A stretch of DNA of 64,000 nt from Asterochloris sp. CNOR1. Taxonomy: Eukaryota; Chlorophyta; Trebouxiophyceae; Trebouxiales; Trebouxiaceae. Where the stretch lies: assembly GCA_963969365.1 (NCBI GenBank), contig OZ017761.1, positions 1,674,001-1,738,000 on the forward strand. Reading direction: 5' to 3'. The notes below the pieces were generated by a model. The model did no database searches. It worked only from the letters and a program-made list of their open reading frames with translations, and was not told where the DNA came from. Position numbers and translations under genes: made by a program. This document shows, piece after piece, positions 34,331 to 47,000 of this stretch (position 1 is its first letter; the number at the start of each line of letters is the position of its first letter).

Positions 34331-37300
34331 TTAGCCCTTCAGCTCAATCACTTTCCTGAAGAAGCTGCGGCTGGCAAGAATTGCTTTGGCCTGCTTCACC
34401 TCCTCCCCCACAATGTCCGCATCTAGGTCTGTGCTGTCTGTGCCAAAGGGCGCAGGAATTGTGCCAGAGTCTATCTCCAGGTCAGGCATGTGAGCTCGCA
34501 AGCTGCCAGCCTGCACAGGCAGGCAGGGAAGCAGGGCTGACTTCCGCAGAAGCCTGACTGCCCCACAGCGACATGTCCCTGCCAACTGCAGGTTTCTGCC
34601 ATTACAGGCCAGGTGCAATTGCACCTCTGTTATGCAGAGGCCCCAACAAAGACAGGTGCCCACCCACGAGCTGCTTCCTACCTGCCTACAGCGGACTGGT
34701 GCGTGACAAACTGTGCCTGCGCACCTTTGCAGGTGGCAGGCTCTGCCCAGTGCTGCTGGCAATGATAGAGCATGCACAGCTGCAGGCTCCGTCAGAGGCA
34801 GGCTGCGGTGTGCACAGCGTGGCTGTGAACCTATACATGGTGTAAGTGAAGCCAGGTAGGCGAAGGTCACCTGGGTGCTACTTCCTGCCCCCTCCTTGTC
34901 TGCCTCTAGGCGGTCATCAGCTTCCAGCTCCTCAGAGAGGGTCAGGCCGTTCTTGCTGTTCCGGCCCTGGAACCAGCACCGCTTGTTGAGCAGATCGCCC
35001 CGGCTGCCTGCCCTGATGTAGTCAAGCAGGTCCTTCTTGGTGATGCCAAAGACAGCCTGAAACAACTGCAGGCAGCGCAGATGTGGCAGTCAGAGGTGCA
35101 GGCATCTCTGGCAGCTGCTGAGATGCGGCCTTGGGTTATCAGGCATCAACCACCTCCTCAGCGTCCCTTTGACATGCCTGGATGTGGCCGTGGCCATGAG
35201 GTGTCACTCAGGGCTCCTCGGCGTGTAGCTGACATGCAGCGCAACTGCCACCCAGCTGGCGCTGCTTACTTGACTGGATGGCAAGACTTGCATGTCAACG
35301 ACCGACAACTGTCAGGCAGGTCGCGAGGGTGGAACCTGCTGAGAGTGCAGCAAGCTGGGCCAAGACCACCGGGCCACAAAATGTTCTGCTGCTGTCGCAT
35401 GCAGCGCCCCATTGACATAGACAAGCAGTCAATGCGCACATTGACCTGCAGGCGACTGCCGCCTCACCTCACGCATGCAGGGCTTGCTGGCCATGGCCAG
35501 CAGCGCCTGCCTGCCGTCCTTGCTGGCCTGGTCCATGGTCATGTAGCGCTGAATGACTGCAGCAAAGGACTGCAGCGCAAGGGAGATGAGTCTCTCTCAG
35601 GGCGCTCCGTGGGTGCAGTGCCTCTGGCGGCAAGCAGCTGAGAACTGAAGTCTCATATTGGCAGCATAGCCATCATTCTGGGTGATGGACTGGCGCCCCT
35701 TATGAGGTCTGCGTGCGTCATGGGGCCTGGTGGCGCACTCGCGGCTTTCCACAAACATAGGGCTGCGAGATGGTTACAGCAATGGGCAGGGAGATAACAG
35801 ACCCGAGAGTGAAGCCAGTGTTCTTGCCCTGTAAGCCTGGCAACTCCTGAGCACTCGACTGCCTACCTGCCTATCTCCACTACCCATTGCATTGCTGTTT
35901 CAGTACTCCATGTCAACATTCAGCATGATACATGTCTGTGGCTGCCATTGTGCCTACGAGGAGACTTCTGCTGAGACTTCTGCTGCCCACAGACCAGCTG
36001 TCATCACTAAGTAGCATGCAAACAGCTGCTGCACTCTCACCTTCAGATAGGCCGCCAGCAAATGATTCCTGACGCTGGTGTGCCTCAGCTTGCGCCAGAG
36101 GGCTGCCTCCAGAAAGCCGGGGCACACCAGCATGTCTCCCTTCTGATTCAGGAAGATGCGCTCCCCGGCCCTCTTGAACATCCCGAAGAGCTTGCCTGAC
36201 CTGGCCACAGCATCCTGGTCATTGATCACGCTCCAGCTCTCCACACCTACAGGCATGAGGGCAGAAGGTGCTTGACAAGAGTACAACCCAGCAGGCACTG
36301 CCAACCCTGCAGCCTGCCTATGAGTCATGATGCAGACCTCTACATCTGTAGCCACGGGGCAGAGTAGGGTTTCAGCATGCACAGGCACCTGAGGACTGCA
36401 TGAAGACATCCAGCGCTGTCAGCAGCACTGCCAAGGGAGGAGGCTAGTTTTACACAATTTCTGTTGCCTGGATGCCGTCGACCCTCACGAAGCACAGCAG
36501 ACATGGCACTGGCAGCACACCAAACCACAACATCCGACTGCCATGTTGCAGGCCGTGCTGGCTGGCAACGGGTCAAATTCATGTGCAGGCTCTAATGGTG
36601 CGATTGGGACGCATCGATCCAATGCTGACGGCAGGCTGCCATGTGGAAGAACATGGTGTGTCGCAAAGGCTCAACGAGGCAGCAAGACTTGGAGCTCACC
36701 ACTTGACTCGATGGCCGCCACGACAGGAAAATGCTGCTTGGCCGCGAAGCACCAAATGTGAAAGGAGTGCAGTCTATGACATGGAGGTCATCAGGCAGTG
36801 CGGGCATTTCCCACCTGACTTGTTAAAGGTGTCTGCAAAAGCCCTGTTGCCCACCCGTGGGCCTCCCAGGGGGTAGCAGCTGACCCACAGCCGGGGGTGC
36901 TGCGGCTTGAACTCTGTCTGGATGTCATGCGCAGCCAGCTGGGCAAGGGCCCCGCCCAGGCTGTGGCCTGCAAAGCAGTCGTGGCAACCCAGGCTTGAAG
37001 GTGCGCTGGGTTTCTGCAAGGCACACTGCCCCGCAAGGCCAGCCAGCTCCTGAAGGCCTGTTACAATTTGCTGTGGCCCCAGACTGGAGCAGTGGCACCT
37101 CGCCCACAAAGACGCACTGAACCTTGGCTGACAGTCTCTTGCCAAGGCAGCTGGAGGGCTGCCGCAGTGAGGTCAAGGACCCTTCTGCCAGGCAGGCGCA
37201 TCTGCCTTGCACACAGCACACTTGCAGGCAGGCACTGCTGCTCCAGCACACACTGCTGCTCCAGCACACAGCACAAGCTGACAGACACACGCCGACTGCG

Positions 37301-40300
37301 TCAACGCAGGCGCTGAGACCAAAGTCTAGGATGAGGCGATGTTCTGCAAGGGGGGGGCACAGCTCACAAGGAATGGTGACAGTTGGCTTGGACAACCGGC
37401 AGAAGTGCTCGCCTGTCAGCAGCATTGTACAGCGCTGGTCTTGTGCAAGTTCCTCCAGCAGGGCCCCCACACATGCCAGCACCTGCTCCCGCAAGCCGCC
37501 CCCCAGCCACGCTTGCAGGAACCCTGCAGGGCCCAGCACAGAGCCTCTCAGATGATGCAGGCTGGCAAGCAGTAGCCCAGCACGCAAGCCACTGGCTAAG
37601 CTGGGGCCAGCAAAGAGTGTGATTGCCATGGAGATAGGCAGACAGTAGCAAGCACTTGGCACTTCAGGGATCAAGCAGAGGGGCCAGGATGCACTGTGAC
37701 GCACCGCAAAGGGTGCCAGGCTGCTGCCTGGCACCACAAAGCCTTTCTACATGCAGATCGGCCAGCACACAGTGCCACTTGCTGTGCAGAAGAGCAGCCA
37801 GCACACGGTAGAAAATAGATGCTGCAGTCGCCAAGTAGATGCTGCAAGATCAGTTGCCTGTGATGTCATGCCTGCTCCAGGGGTCATCTGATTCAAGTGC
37901 ATGGCTCAAGTACCAGCCTGACCTTTGTGCACTTTGCTCCGTTGTCTGAATTGTGTGCCCAGCTTCAGATGAGAGGGCTGTTCCCGAGGCCAGGTAGTAC
38001 ACCAGATCTGCAGCAGACCACTATGCAGATGCACTAGCTGCTGCGTAACACAGTGACATACGCCTGAGGTGGATGTGTTGCTGGACCAGTGCAGGTGAGC
38101 TCTTGGCGCTTCATGGGGCTCACGCTGCCAGCCTTTCAGGACCTGTTGAATGCTCAGCACATGCAGCACAGGCGCTCTGGGCATGCAGCCCCTGCTATGT
38201 TCCAGTCTTTGTTGTGAGACACCAGGCAATGCCACCAGCGCACACGCAAGCAGCCTCTGCATGGACGCTGTACCCCTGACGGCATGGAGTGCTTCTACAG
38301 GATTTGTGTGGGCCACAGACAGAGAGGTTGGCATGCAGCTGCAGTGAGGTACACCAGTGAACATCAGCCACCGCACCTGGGCATCGCTGAGCAGGTTCTG
38401 CATGGAGGCAGTGCCGCGGAAGGACAAGACGATGCGCAAGGGAGCATGGGACTTAGCACTCCACCCCACCAGCACCTGCAGTGTGTGGAAATGCTCAAGT
38501 CCCTTCAAGACAGCGGTAGGGGGCCATTTGCTGAAATCCATATGTGCAGCAGGGCTTGGGCTGAACAGCCCACCCCGCACCAGCGGCTGACACAGTCAAG
38601 TAATGCCTGTGAGCGGTTGCAGCATCAGTTTACACTACATAAAGTGCAGCAGCTGTCAAGCTGACAGTCCAGGCTGAAGCATGGAGCTGTGCTGAAGGCA
38701 GCAGCCATCCCAGATCAGCTCCCACAACATGCTGATTGAGCCGCATTTGCAGCAGCCACACGGGCGGGAGCAGCATGGTGATCTGCCCATATGAGCAACA
38801 GATGGCTTGCCTTGATGTCTGTTGGCTTCACCCAGATCACTTTGTGGTGCTCCAGCCCATGCAGCTGCTTGGCTAACTGGATGTTGTACCGAGCATCAGG
38901 CTTCTGCAGGTGAACCCCCAGCACAGGGGTCAGAAGGTGGGACCCAGCCAGCTGTAGCTGTACGTCTGCATCATCAAAGGTCGTTTTGCAGATGCACCCC
39001 TACCTCATCGTGGTGCTTGTACACAAGACGTGACCAGTAGAAGGCCTGCATGCACCAGGGAGTCGTCAGCTCTTTTAGCATGCTGTACAGTCAGCTTGTG
39101 GCTTTGCAGCTCCCTGTGCTACTCGCCTTGATGGCTGTCTCAAAGCAGAACATGGGCATCCCCAGGTCACCAGCAGCAGCCAGGGCCTGGTCCTCTTCAC
39201 TCCAGGCATAGTGGTGCTGAAAGGCCTGCACATGAGCGCAGGGGCCTTGTGAGATGCAGGCAATCGCCCTGAGATGCAGAAGGGAACACAATGCCTCATG
39301 GATCTCTGCTCTTGTGTTGGGTAGCGGCTTACATCTACAAACACATATTCCACAACAACAGCACGGCAGGGCACCATGGACGCTGCGCTGAGCGAGTCCA
39401 GTGCAAGCTCTGTGTGACAATATTGAGGATTGCGCTGTGCACAACAGGCAGGGCTCAGGCTGCATCAGGGCTTGATGCTGAAAGAACAAGCCGTTGCCAG
39501 CTTGCCCACCTGAAGCGTTCTTGCTTCGACGTCCACATGGGGACTCAACAGGACACATGATACACAAACGACGGCGAGCATCACAGTTTGAATGGGAAAC
39601 AAACCCAGCCAGACCTGCAGGGTAGCACAGCAGCTGCTGGGCTTAGTATGACGGCAGCCTGCTGCTGTCAAGTTGAAGTTGCAAGGAGGGGCCAGCCAGC
39701 CGCCATCAGCGACGTGCACCGCGTGCCAAGCGGGTGCTTTGCCTGGCGAGCCGGGGGCAGCTGGCCATTGTCAGCCAGTGCAGACCGTGCAGCATGTGTC
39801 CTGCTGATGCTCTGCCTGCCTTGCAGGGCAAGCAACATGGAGACAGATTCCCCACCTCCAAGAGTGATGTGCAGTCGCCAATCTTTTGAAACCTGCAGGC
39901 AAATTTCGCGGCGTGTCGTGGCTAGGCCAGCATTGAGAGCGCAGAGGGCACCAGCCAGACAGTATGCAGACTCTGCAATCCTCTTTGCTCGATCACACCA
40001 GAGGAACTGCGTTGAACTTATCATGATCAGGAAGGACGTGGAGCGAAGATGAATCTGCACACAGATGAGCCTCACTCTGCATGGAGCTCAAGAGCTCTTT
40101 TGACCATCTGTCTGTAGCTGCAAGGGACAGTGATACTCCAGAAGCATGGAGCACCAGGCAGCTGGCCTGCCAGCAACAAGGCTGAGGCAAACGCTGGCTC
40201 ATGCGACACACAAGGAAGGCTGTTCCGACAGTGGGGATTTCACAGACCTGCATGTTCACAACCATGCTGACAACACGAACTGCAGTGTATTGCACTTGCT

Positions 40301-42642
40301 TCAGGCCTTTCTTTGCCTTCCACACATAATAAAAGTACCTGTATTCATATGGGGCATAAGGAGTTGACACATGGAGCTGAGACACAAGGAGACCAGCACA
40401 GCAAGCGCAACGAGCTGTCAAGTGCTTAGAGTGCCCTACCAGAACTCCCAGAGACAAGGGAAGATCTGTACGGCAGAGAAAGCTGGCCTTAGGAACATAG
40501 CTCAAGCTTCAGCTTGACAGCACAGGTTCCCTAAGGGCTCAGCAGTAACGCACCATGAAAATCGAGGTGAAGGCCTGAAATCTGCCTGTTGATGAGCACT
40601 CATAAGGCCATAGTCTACAGTCCCCTGCCTCCTCTGGAGTTGGGGGCCGCAATAGACAGAACAGGGATGTTATCGTGCATTCCGCTGCAGGCAGCGCTCA
40701 TGCGTCTACATGGCTTCCAAACAACAGCCTGCTGCCCTGACCCCAGCAGCCTGCCTTCATCACTGCCTCTAGTGCTGCCTTGGCAACTGGAACGCATGTC
40801 GCCTGGGCGGGTGACAATGCTTGAGGCATTAGGCATACAATGTGAACTCACGATCCTTAAGAAAGATGCTTGTGAAACCCCAGATGGAGAAGAAGAAAAG
40901 GCCAATCCATCCAGAGATTCTGCAAAAGGAGGTCCCTGTTAAGCGTGCACAAGCAAGCAAGTTCCCCTGGCAGTTCAAGTGGCAATTGGCCCCCGAAGCG
41001 CACCCACATGTTTACTCACAGAAGCAAGATCTTGGGCCAATGTAACCTCCAGAAAGGCTCATCTATACAGAAATGGCCACCAGGCTTGCACCAGCTGCTG
41101 CCTCGCACACTGCCTTTCTTCTTTTGCTGGGGCACATACACCTGATTGTGTGTCCCGATTGTTTGTAGGCAAAAGGTCTGCGACCAGTACGTCACACTCT
41201 CAGAATGACTGTAGCACCTCAGCGACAACTAAAAAGCAGCTGAAGGGATGGCATGCCCTTACAGTGAACCACAAGCTCCAGCGCACCACTGCGCAGGCAC
41301 TGACCTGCAGCGGCAGGGACAGCAGGATTGTGTCTACAAGTGCAGATGTTTTTAGATCTGTCTTCAGGGGCCATGCTGAGCACCTACCAGACTGTCAGCC
41401 CAGTGGCATCTCTGTACCAGGCTCCAGACATTGGGTATCAGGTATAGGGCCACATTGAAGAACTGAAGGACCAGCTCCACTGACTGCTGTACCACCATGG
41501 TCTTTCGGCGGTGCATCCTGCACAAGTGCATGCACTCGTGGACCAGGTTGGTCTTTCATCTGACAGCCATAGAGACTGCTCCCACCTTCAAGAGGCACAG
41601 CAAGCTTTTAGCCTGCCAGATTGTGGCTGCTGCTTGGTGGGGTCCCAATTCCTTGAGCATGGAACAACATGCAGCCAGGCAGACTTTTTGCTCACCAGAC
41701 TGCTCCCTTCTGATGGGTGTTCCAGACTGCTTTGAACCACCAGCAGCACATCCCCAGCAAGGTGGCAACGTAGAGGCTGGCTGCCACAATGTTCCAGATC
41801 TGCACCACGGTATGAGACAGTCAGGCTTCTGGGTTCCCCCTTTGCTTACAGCTGCAGTCACTGCAGCAGCTGGGCACTGGAAGGCAGCAACAGGGTGGAC
41901 TAAGAAAGCTGTGCAACAAAGCTGGATCACCTCAAAAATGGGGTGACGCAGCGCAGCACGGTCATCCTGTAGTGAAGTGAAGAAGCGTCAGGAGCCCGCT
42001 GCTGGCAGATTGTTGCATGCAGGACAAGGATATGCAAGAGGCAAGCTTCAGGAATAACAGCAAGCAGACTGGGAGCTCCCCTGGTTCATACCTGCACATA
42101 TTTCAGCACAATGAGGGGCACCAGGGACACCACAGCCACCACCTCAGCAGCAAGCACGATCCTGTCTGCCGCCTGCAGTGCCAGCCGCAATTGCTTGGAG
42201 GAGGTGCAGCGGATTGCAAGGTGACGCAAAGTAAAGGCTGCCGGGTGCAGCAGCATTGCTGCTGGCTGAGCTGCAGCAACAGCGCAAGCAGTTGGCAGCC
42301 TTCAAAAAGCTACAATACACCTGACGCACTTTGACATGGCGATGTCAGCGCTGCACATGCTGTAAGCCGCTGACCGAGTGCACTAGCAACAAGAGCCGGG
42401 TCGCTTCACTGACACGCAGCTGCTGAGCTCACCCGGCCCTCCTTGTCTGTCAGGAGCTCAGCGCGTAGCACGACCAGGGGCCTGCCCTCTGGCGTTCTGG
42501 TGAAACGGCCTCCAAAGTCCACATATGCCTCCTCTGGTTCCTGGTGCAAGGGCAAGTCCTCCGCTTTAAAATCCTCTGAGCAAATGGAGGCATCACTCGC
42601 TCTTTTGCCCAGGGGCTGGACATCGTTGAAGCCACTGGTCAT
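34331..42642 (-). CDS. Polytopic class 3 lipase, copy A (diacylglycerol-lipase-like)
   Basis: Twenty-two exons close exactly to 853 aa: 42642-42433, 42265-42092, 41966-41931, 41799-41696, 41517-41388, 41141-41020, 40919-40852, 40684-40554, 40465-40440, 40338-40248, 39614-39510, 39225-39127, 39045-39004, 38903-38811, 38475-38377, 38007-37923, 37523-37413, 36967-36815, 36246-36041, 35569-35468, 35065-34871 and 34510-34331. Residues 1-70 are soluble (YVDFGGRFTRTPEGR). Six or more membrane segments lie between about 100 and 425, including VVAVVSLVPLIVL and GWIGLFFFSIWGF. The C-terminal half is a Lipase_3 domain: IVLSFRGTAS, KVHKGFLQAW, then the nucleophile elbow GHSLGG (Ser about 578), Asp in VINDQD (about 638) and His in NHLLAAY (about 688). 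Membrane spans followed by Lipase_3 resemble sn-1 diacylglycerol lipases; the substrate is inferred. Introns 12, 14 and 17 have GC donors. Confidence 0.88.
37233..37268. repeat. Two perfect 18-bp tandem units in intron 17 of copy A
   Basis: The unit CACTGCTGCTCCAGCACA occurs twice back to back (37233-37250, 37251-37268). It is absent in this form from the equivalent introns of copies B and C, so it is a recent slippage product. Confidence 0.7.
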
Positions 42643-43500
42643 GAGGTCGCATCTGCCATCTAGATTGCAGGCGTTCGATGGGGAGAAAGGTCTGTCTGCA
42701 GCAGAGTTATGCAGACATAGAAGCAGTGATGCAGGCTGCTGGGCTTGCTTGCGTGCAGCTTTGCGTAATGTTGGGGCCGTTTGATAGCAGCGCAGGACGG
42801 TATGCAACAATTCTCAGAGCTGATGTCTACTTCCCTTCGAAAGGTAGTCATTCCAGATCTTTAGGCTGTGGTCAAGGAGTCATGCTGTCTGCCGTTCGGC
42901 ATGACCATGTACTGGTGGTTGCATGAGCACTGGATGTAGTACAAGCATCATGGCAGAAGCTCTCAAGGCCAGGTCTTGCCACATAGGTAGCAGCAGGTGT
43001 GTGGTCAGGATGCATGTCATCCAGAGACTTAAGGCCCTCCAGTGTGAGGCCCTCCAGCAGAGCTTGAAAGTCTGTCAGGCCAAGGCTGGCAGTATAAACA
43101 TCACCGTGCAGTCTTGAGGGTGCTCTGCTGTTGTGCCAAACTGAGGCCACCGGAGGGTCCCACAATGACGTGAGAGGGCGCCAGAGGCTGCTGCTTGCCC
43201 TCAGCACTGCCCACAAGAGCAGCATCATGCTTCTGCAGGAATGGCATTTGCAGGCTTCAGGCTGAGATGCCCAAATTTTAGCTAGTGCGTCACGATGGCC
43301 TGCAAAGCACTGACCCACGGTGAGGGAAAGTCTGGTCAGGATGCACTGATGATTCAAGCAGCTGGCTACAGAGGATTGTCCTGCAGCCTTTGTCTGAGGG
43401 AGGTGCATTCGCGTACTGCTGAAATGTTGGGTACTAAACATCCAGGAAGAGATACTGGGGCCCATAAACTGACTCAGCTACTAGCTCACTGTATCCTGAG
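42643..43500. promoter_or_regulatory. 5' flank of lipase copy A
   Basis: This is the upstream region of copy A. Parts align with the flanks of copies B and C, for example the block GTCAGGCCAAGGCTGGCAGT near 43074-43093 and its variants at 52814-52833 and 62214-62233. Long frames here are not conserved between copies, so it is taken as non-coding promoter and leader. Confidence 0.5.
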
Positions 43501-43511
43501 GAAGCTGTGGC

Positions 43512-43652
43512 TCAAATTGCATTGGCCTGCCTCACCTCTTCCCACACAATGTCTGCATCTGTGTCTGTGCTGTCTGTGGCAGAGGGAAACGTGCCAAAGG
43601 CTGTCTCCATGTCAGGCATGTGAGCTCGCAAGCTGCCACTTGGCACACGCAG
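43512..43652 (-). pseudogene. Orphan last-exon (exon 22) relic of a lipase copy
   Basis: The - strand reads SLRAHMPDMETAFGTFP, then DSTDTDADIVWEEVRQANAI and a stop. This is the last lipase exon, but its acceptor is lost (gccaag in place of tgcag) and it ends early. The flank 3' to it (43425-43510) aligns best with the ends of copies C and D, not A or B. It is a remnant of a former gene end left between copies A and B. Confidence 0.75.
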
Positions 43653-43855
43653 GCAGAGCAGGCCTGAATTCTGTGTAGGCCTGACTACTCCACAGCAATT
43701 ATTGATGACGTGTCCCTGCCAACTGCAAGTGTCTGCATTTGTAGGCCAGGTGCAATGCAGCTCTGTCATGTGGAGAGTGTAGAGACCGCTTTCAAGACAG
43801 CTTACCAGCAGTGTCAAGGTCTTTCCAGTACATGAAAATGGATTGCATCAAAAGT

Positions 43856-43877
43856 TTGTGAGTCTGCAGACTCACAA
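43856..43877. repeat. Perfect 22-bp palindrome
   Basis: The two 11-base halves (TTGTGAGTCTG and its complement) abut with no spacer. It lies in the spacer between the orphan exon relic and the 3' end of copy B. The equivalent place 3' of copy A (about 34120) lacks it. Confidence 0.75.
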
Positions 43878-44090
43878 GCCAGCTGGCTGCACAACAGGCT
43901 TGTAATACAACACAAAGTGTAATGACCGATGGGCTGTACATTGGCAGTCTGGAGAACATCAGTGGGCCGTGAGGCGGTCTGGTCCTGACCAGTAACAATA
44001 CGGTTTGCAGAGTGGGGCTTTGACTAAAACAAGATCTGATGCTCGCCAGGAGGCCAGACTGGGGCGGGACATACTCAGCAGTCTGGCTCA

Positions 44091-47000
44091 CTACCTCCTG
44101 AGAATGCTGCGGCTGGCAAGAATTGCTTTGGCCTGCCTCAGCTCCTCCCCCACAGTGTCCGCATCTAGGTCTGTGCTGTCTGTGCCAGAGGGCGGAGTCG
44201 GTGTGCCAGATTCTGTCTCCAGGTCAGGCATGTGAGCTCGCAAACTGCCACCCTGCACAGGCAGGCAGGGAGCAGCGCTGAGTTCTGTGTCAGCCTGAAT
44301 GCCCCACAGCGACATGTCCCTGCCAACTGCAGATTTCTGCAATCACAGGCCAGGTGCAATGCAGAGGCCCCAACTGAGACAGGTGCCCACCTTGGAGCTG
44401 CTTCTACCTGCCTGCAGCGGACTGGTGCCTGACACACTTTGCCTGCGCACCTTTGCAGGTGGCAGGTCCTGCCTAGTGCTGCAGGCGATGTGCTCAGGTG
44501 TGGCAGGTACATCTGCAGGAACTCTGAAAGGCAGGCTATATGCCTTGTGCCCCAGCGTGGCTGTAAAACTCATGTATACATTGAAGAAGCCAGGTAAGCA
44601 AAGGTCACCTGGGTGCTACTTCCTGCCCCCTCCTTATCTGCCTCTAGGCGGTCCTCAGCTTCCAGCTCCTCAGAGAGGGTACGGCCGTCCTTGCTATTCC
44701 GGCCCTGGAACCAGCAGCGCCTGTTGAGCAGATCGCCCCTGCTGCCTGCCCTGATGTAGACGAGCAGGTCCTTCGTGGTGATGCCAAACACGGCCTGGAA
44801 CAACTGCAGGCAGGGCAGCACATGGCAGTCAGAGGTGCAGGCAACTCTGGGAGCTGCTCAGATGCCGCCTGGGCCTTCAGGCGTGGACCATCTCCTCAGC
44901 ACATCCTTGAAGATGCCTGGATGTGGACGTGAGGTGTCTTTCAGGGCTCATCAAAACTGCTGAGATGCTGCGCAACTGCAACCCAGCTAGCACTTCTTAC
45001 TTGCCCGGGAGGCAGGACTTACGAGACTGCATGTCTATGACCCACGATTGTCAGGCAGGTCAGGTGGCAGAGAGTGCAGCAAGCTGTCCCGAACCCACTA
45101 AGCCGGCAAACGTTGTTATGCTGTCGCATGCAGCGCCCTGTTGAAACAGACCAACAATGAATGCACACAGTGACCTGGCAGCGACTGCCGCCTCACCTCA
45201 CGCATGCAGGGCTTGCTGGCCATGGCCAGCAGCACCTGCCTGCCGTCCTTGCTGGCCTGGTCCATGGTCATGTAGCGCTGAATGACTGCAGCAAAGGACT
45301 GCAGCGCAGGGGAGATGAGTATACCTCAGAGCGATATGTGTATCTGGTGCCTTTGGCGGCCATCAGCTGGGAACTAAAGTCTCACGCTTGCAGCGTAGCC
45401 ATCAGTTCTGGTCAGTGGACTGGCGCCCGTTGTGAACGTTGCGTGCGTCATGTAGCCTGGTAAGCACACGCGGCTTTTCGCAAACGTACAGCTGCCAGAT
45501 GGGACAACAGACCCAATGAAGCCCGTGTGCCCTCACTGGCAGCCTGGCACATCCTGAGCAATCCCCAGCACCAGGCTGCCCTGCCTGTCTCTGCTGCCCA
45601 CTGCTGTGATGACCATGTGTTCTATGCCAACCTTCAGGATCATCCTTGTCTGTGGATGCCATGGTGCCCACCAGGAGACTTTCGCTGCCCACAGACCAGA
45701 TGTCATCACCAAGTAGCATGCAAACAGCTGCTGCACTCTCACCTTCAGGTAGGCCGCCAGCATATGATGCCTGACGCTGGTGTGCCCCAGCTTGCGCCAC
45801 AGGGCTGCCTCCAGAAACATGGGGCACACCAGCATGTCTCCCTTCTGGTCCAGGAAGACTCGCCCTCCGGCCCTCTTGAACATCCCAAAGAGCTTGCCTG
45901 ATCTGGCCACAGCATCCTGATCATTGATCACGCTCCAGCTCTCCACACCTGCAGGCATGAGGGCGGGAGGTGCTTGACAAGAGTACAACCAGCAGGCACT
46001 GCCAACCCTGCAGCCTGCCTATGAGTCAAGATGCAGGCCTCTAAAGCTGTGGCCAAGGGCAGAGCAGGTGTTTCATGCCATACACAGGCCGCTGAACATT
46101 GCATGAGGACTGTCAGCAGCGTTGCCAAGGGAAGGGGCCTAGCTTCCAGAGGTTTTGTTGCCCGGACTGACAAGGCACAGCAGACGCAGCACTGCCAGCA
46201 CACAACAGCGCAAGTTCCGGCTGCCATGTTGCAGGCCACGCAACCAGCAGGTCAAAGCAATGTGCAGGCTGTAGTGTTGGGAAGTGCATCAGTCAGTGCT
46301 GAGGGCAGGTTGCCATGTGGAAGTGCACGTAGCGCTGTGAAGGCTGAAGGAGGCCAGCAAGATATGAAGCTCACCAGTTGGACTGACTGGCTGCCACGAC
46401 ATGGAGAATGCTGCTTTGGCCAAGTGGCACCAAACAGTTATAGGAGTGCAGTCTGTGATATGCAGCTTATCAGGCAGTACAGCGCTCCCCACCTGACTTG
46501 TGGCAGGTGTCTGCAAAAGCCCTGTTGCCAACACATGGGCTTCCCAGGGGGTAGCAGCTGACCCACAGCCGGGGGTACTGCTGCTTGAACGCTGTTGGGA
46601 TGTCGTGCGCAGCCAGCTGGGCAAGTGCCCCGCCCAGGCTGTGGCCTGTAAAGCAGGTGTGGCACCTCAGGCTTGAAAGTGCTCTCGGCTTCCGCAAGGC
46701 GCAATGGCCTGCGAGGCCCGCCAGCTCCCGAAAGCGTGGTGCAATCAGGTGGACAGCTTGCTGGCGTCCAGCCTCTGCTGTGGGCCCAAACTGGAGCAGT
46801 GGCACCTTACCCACAAGGGGCCCTGGTGCTCCAGCTGACTCACTCCTCCTCAGCAGGTCGCAGGGCAGCTACAGGGCTGCCGCAGCGAGGTCAAGGGCAC
46901 TTCTGCTAAGCAGACGCATCTGCCTTGCCCACAGCACACCAACAGGCAGGCACTGCTGCCTCTTGCACACAGCACCAGCTCACAGACACTGGCTGCATTA

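Noticed and set aside
42872-43465. 197-residue open frame on the - strand upstream of lipase copy A
   Set aside because: The aligned flanks of copies B and C do not keep the frame (stops and shifts), so it is chance openness in GC-rich promoter sequence.
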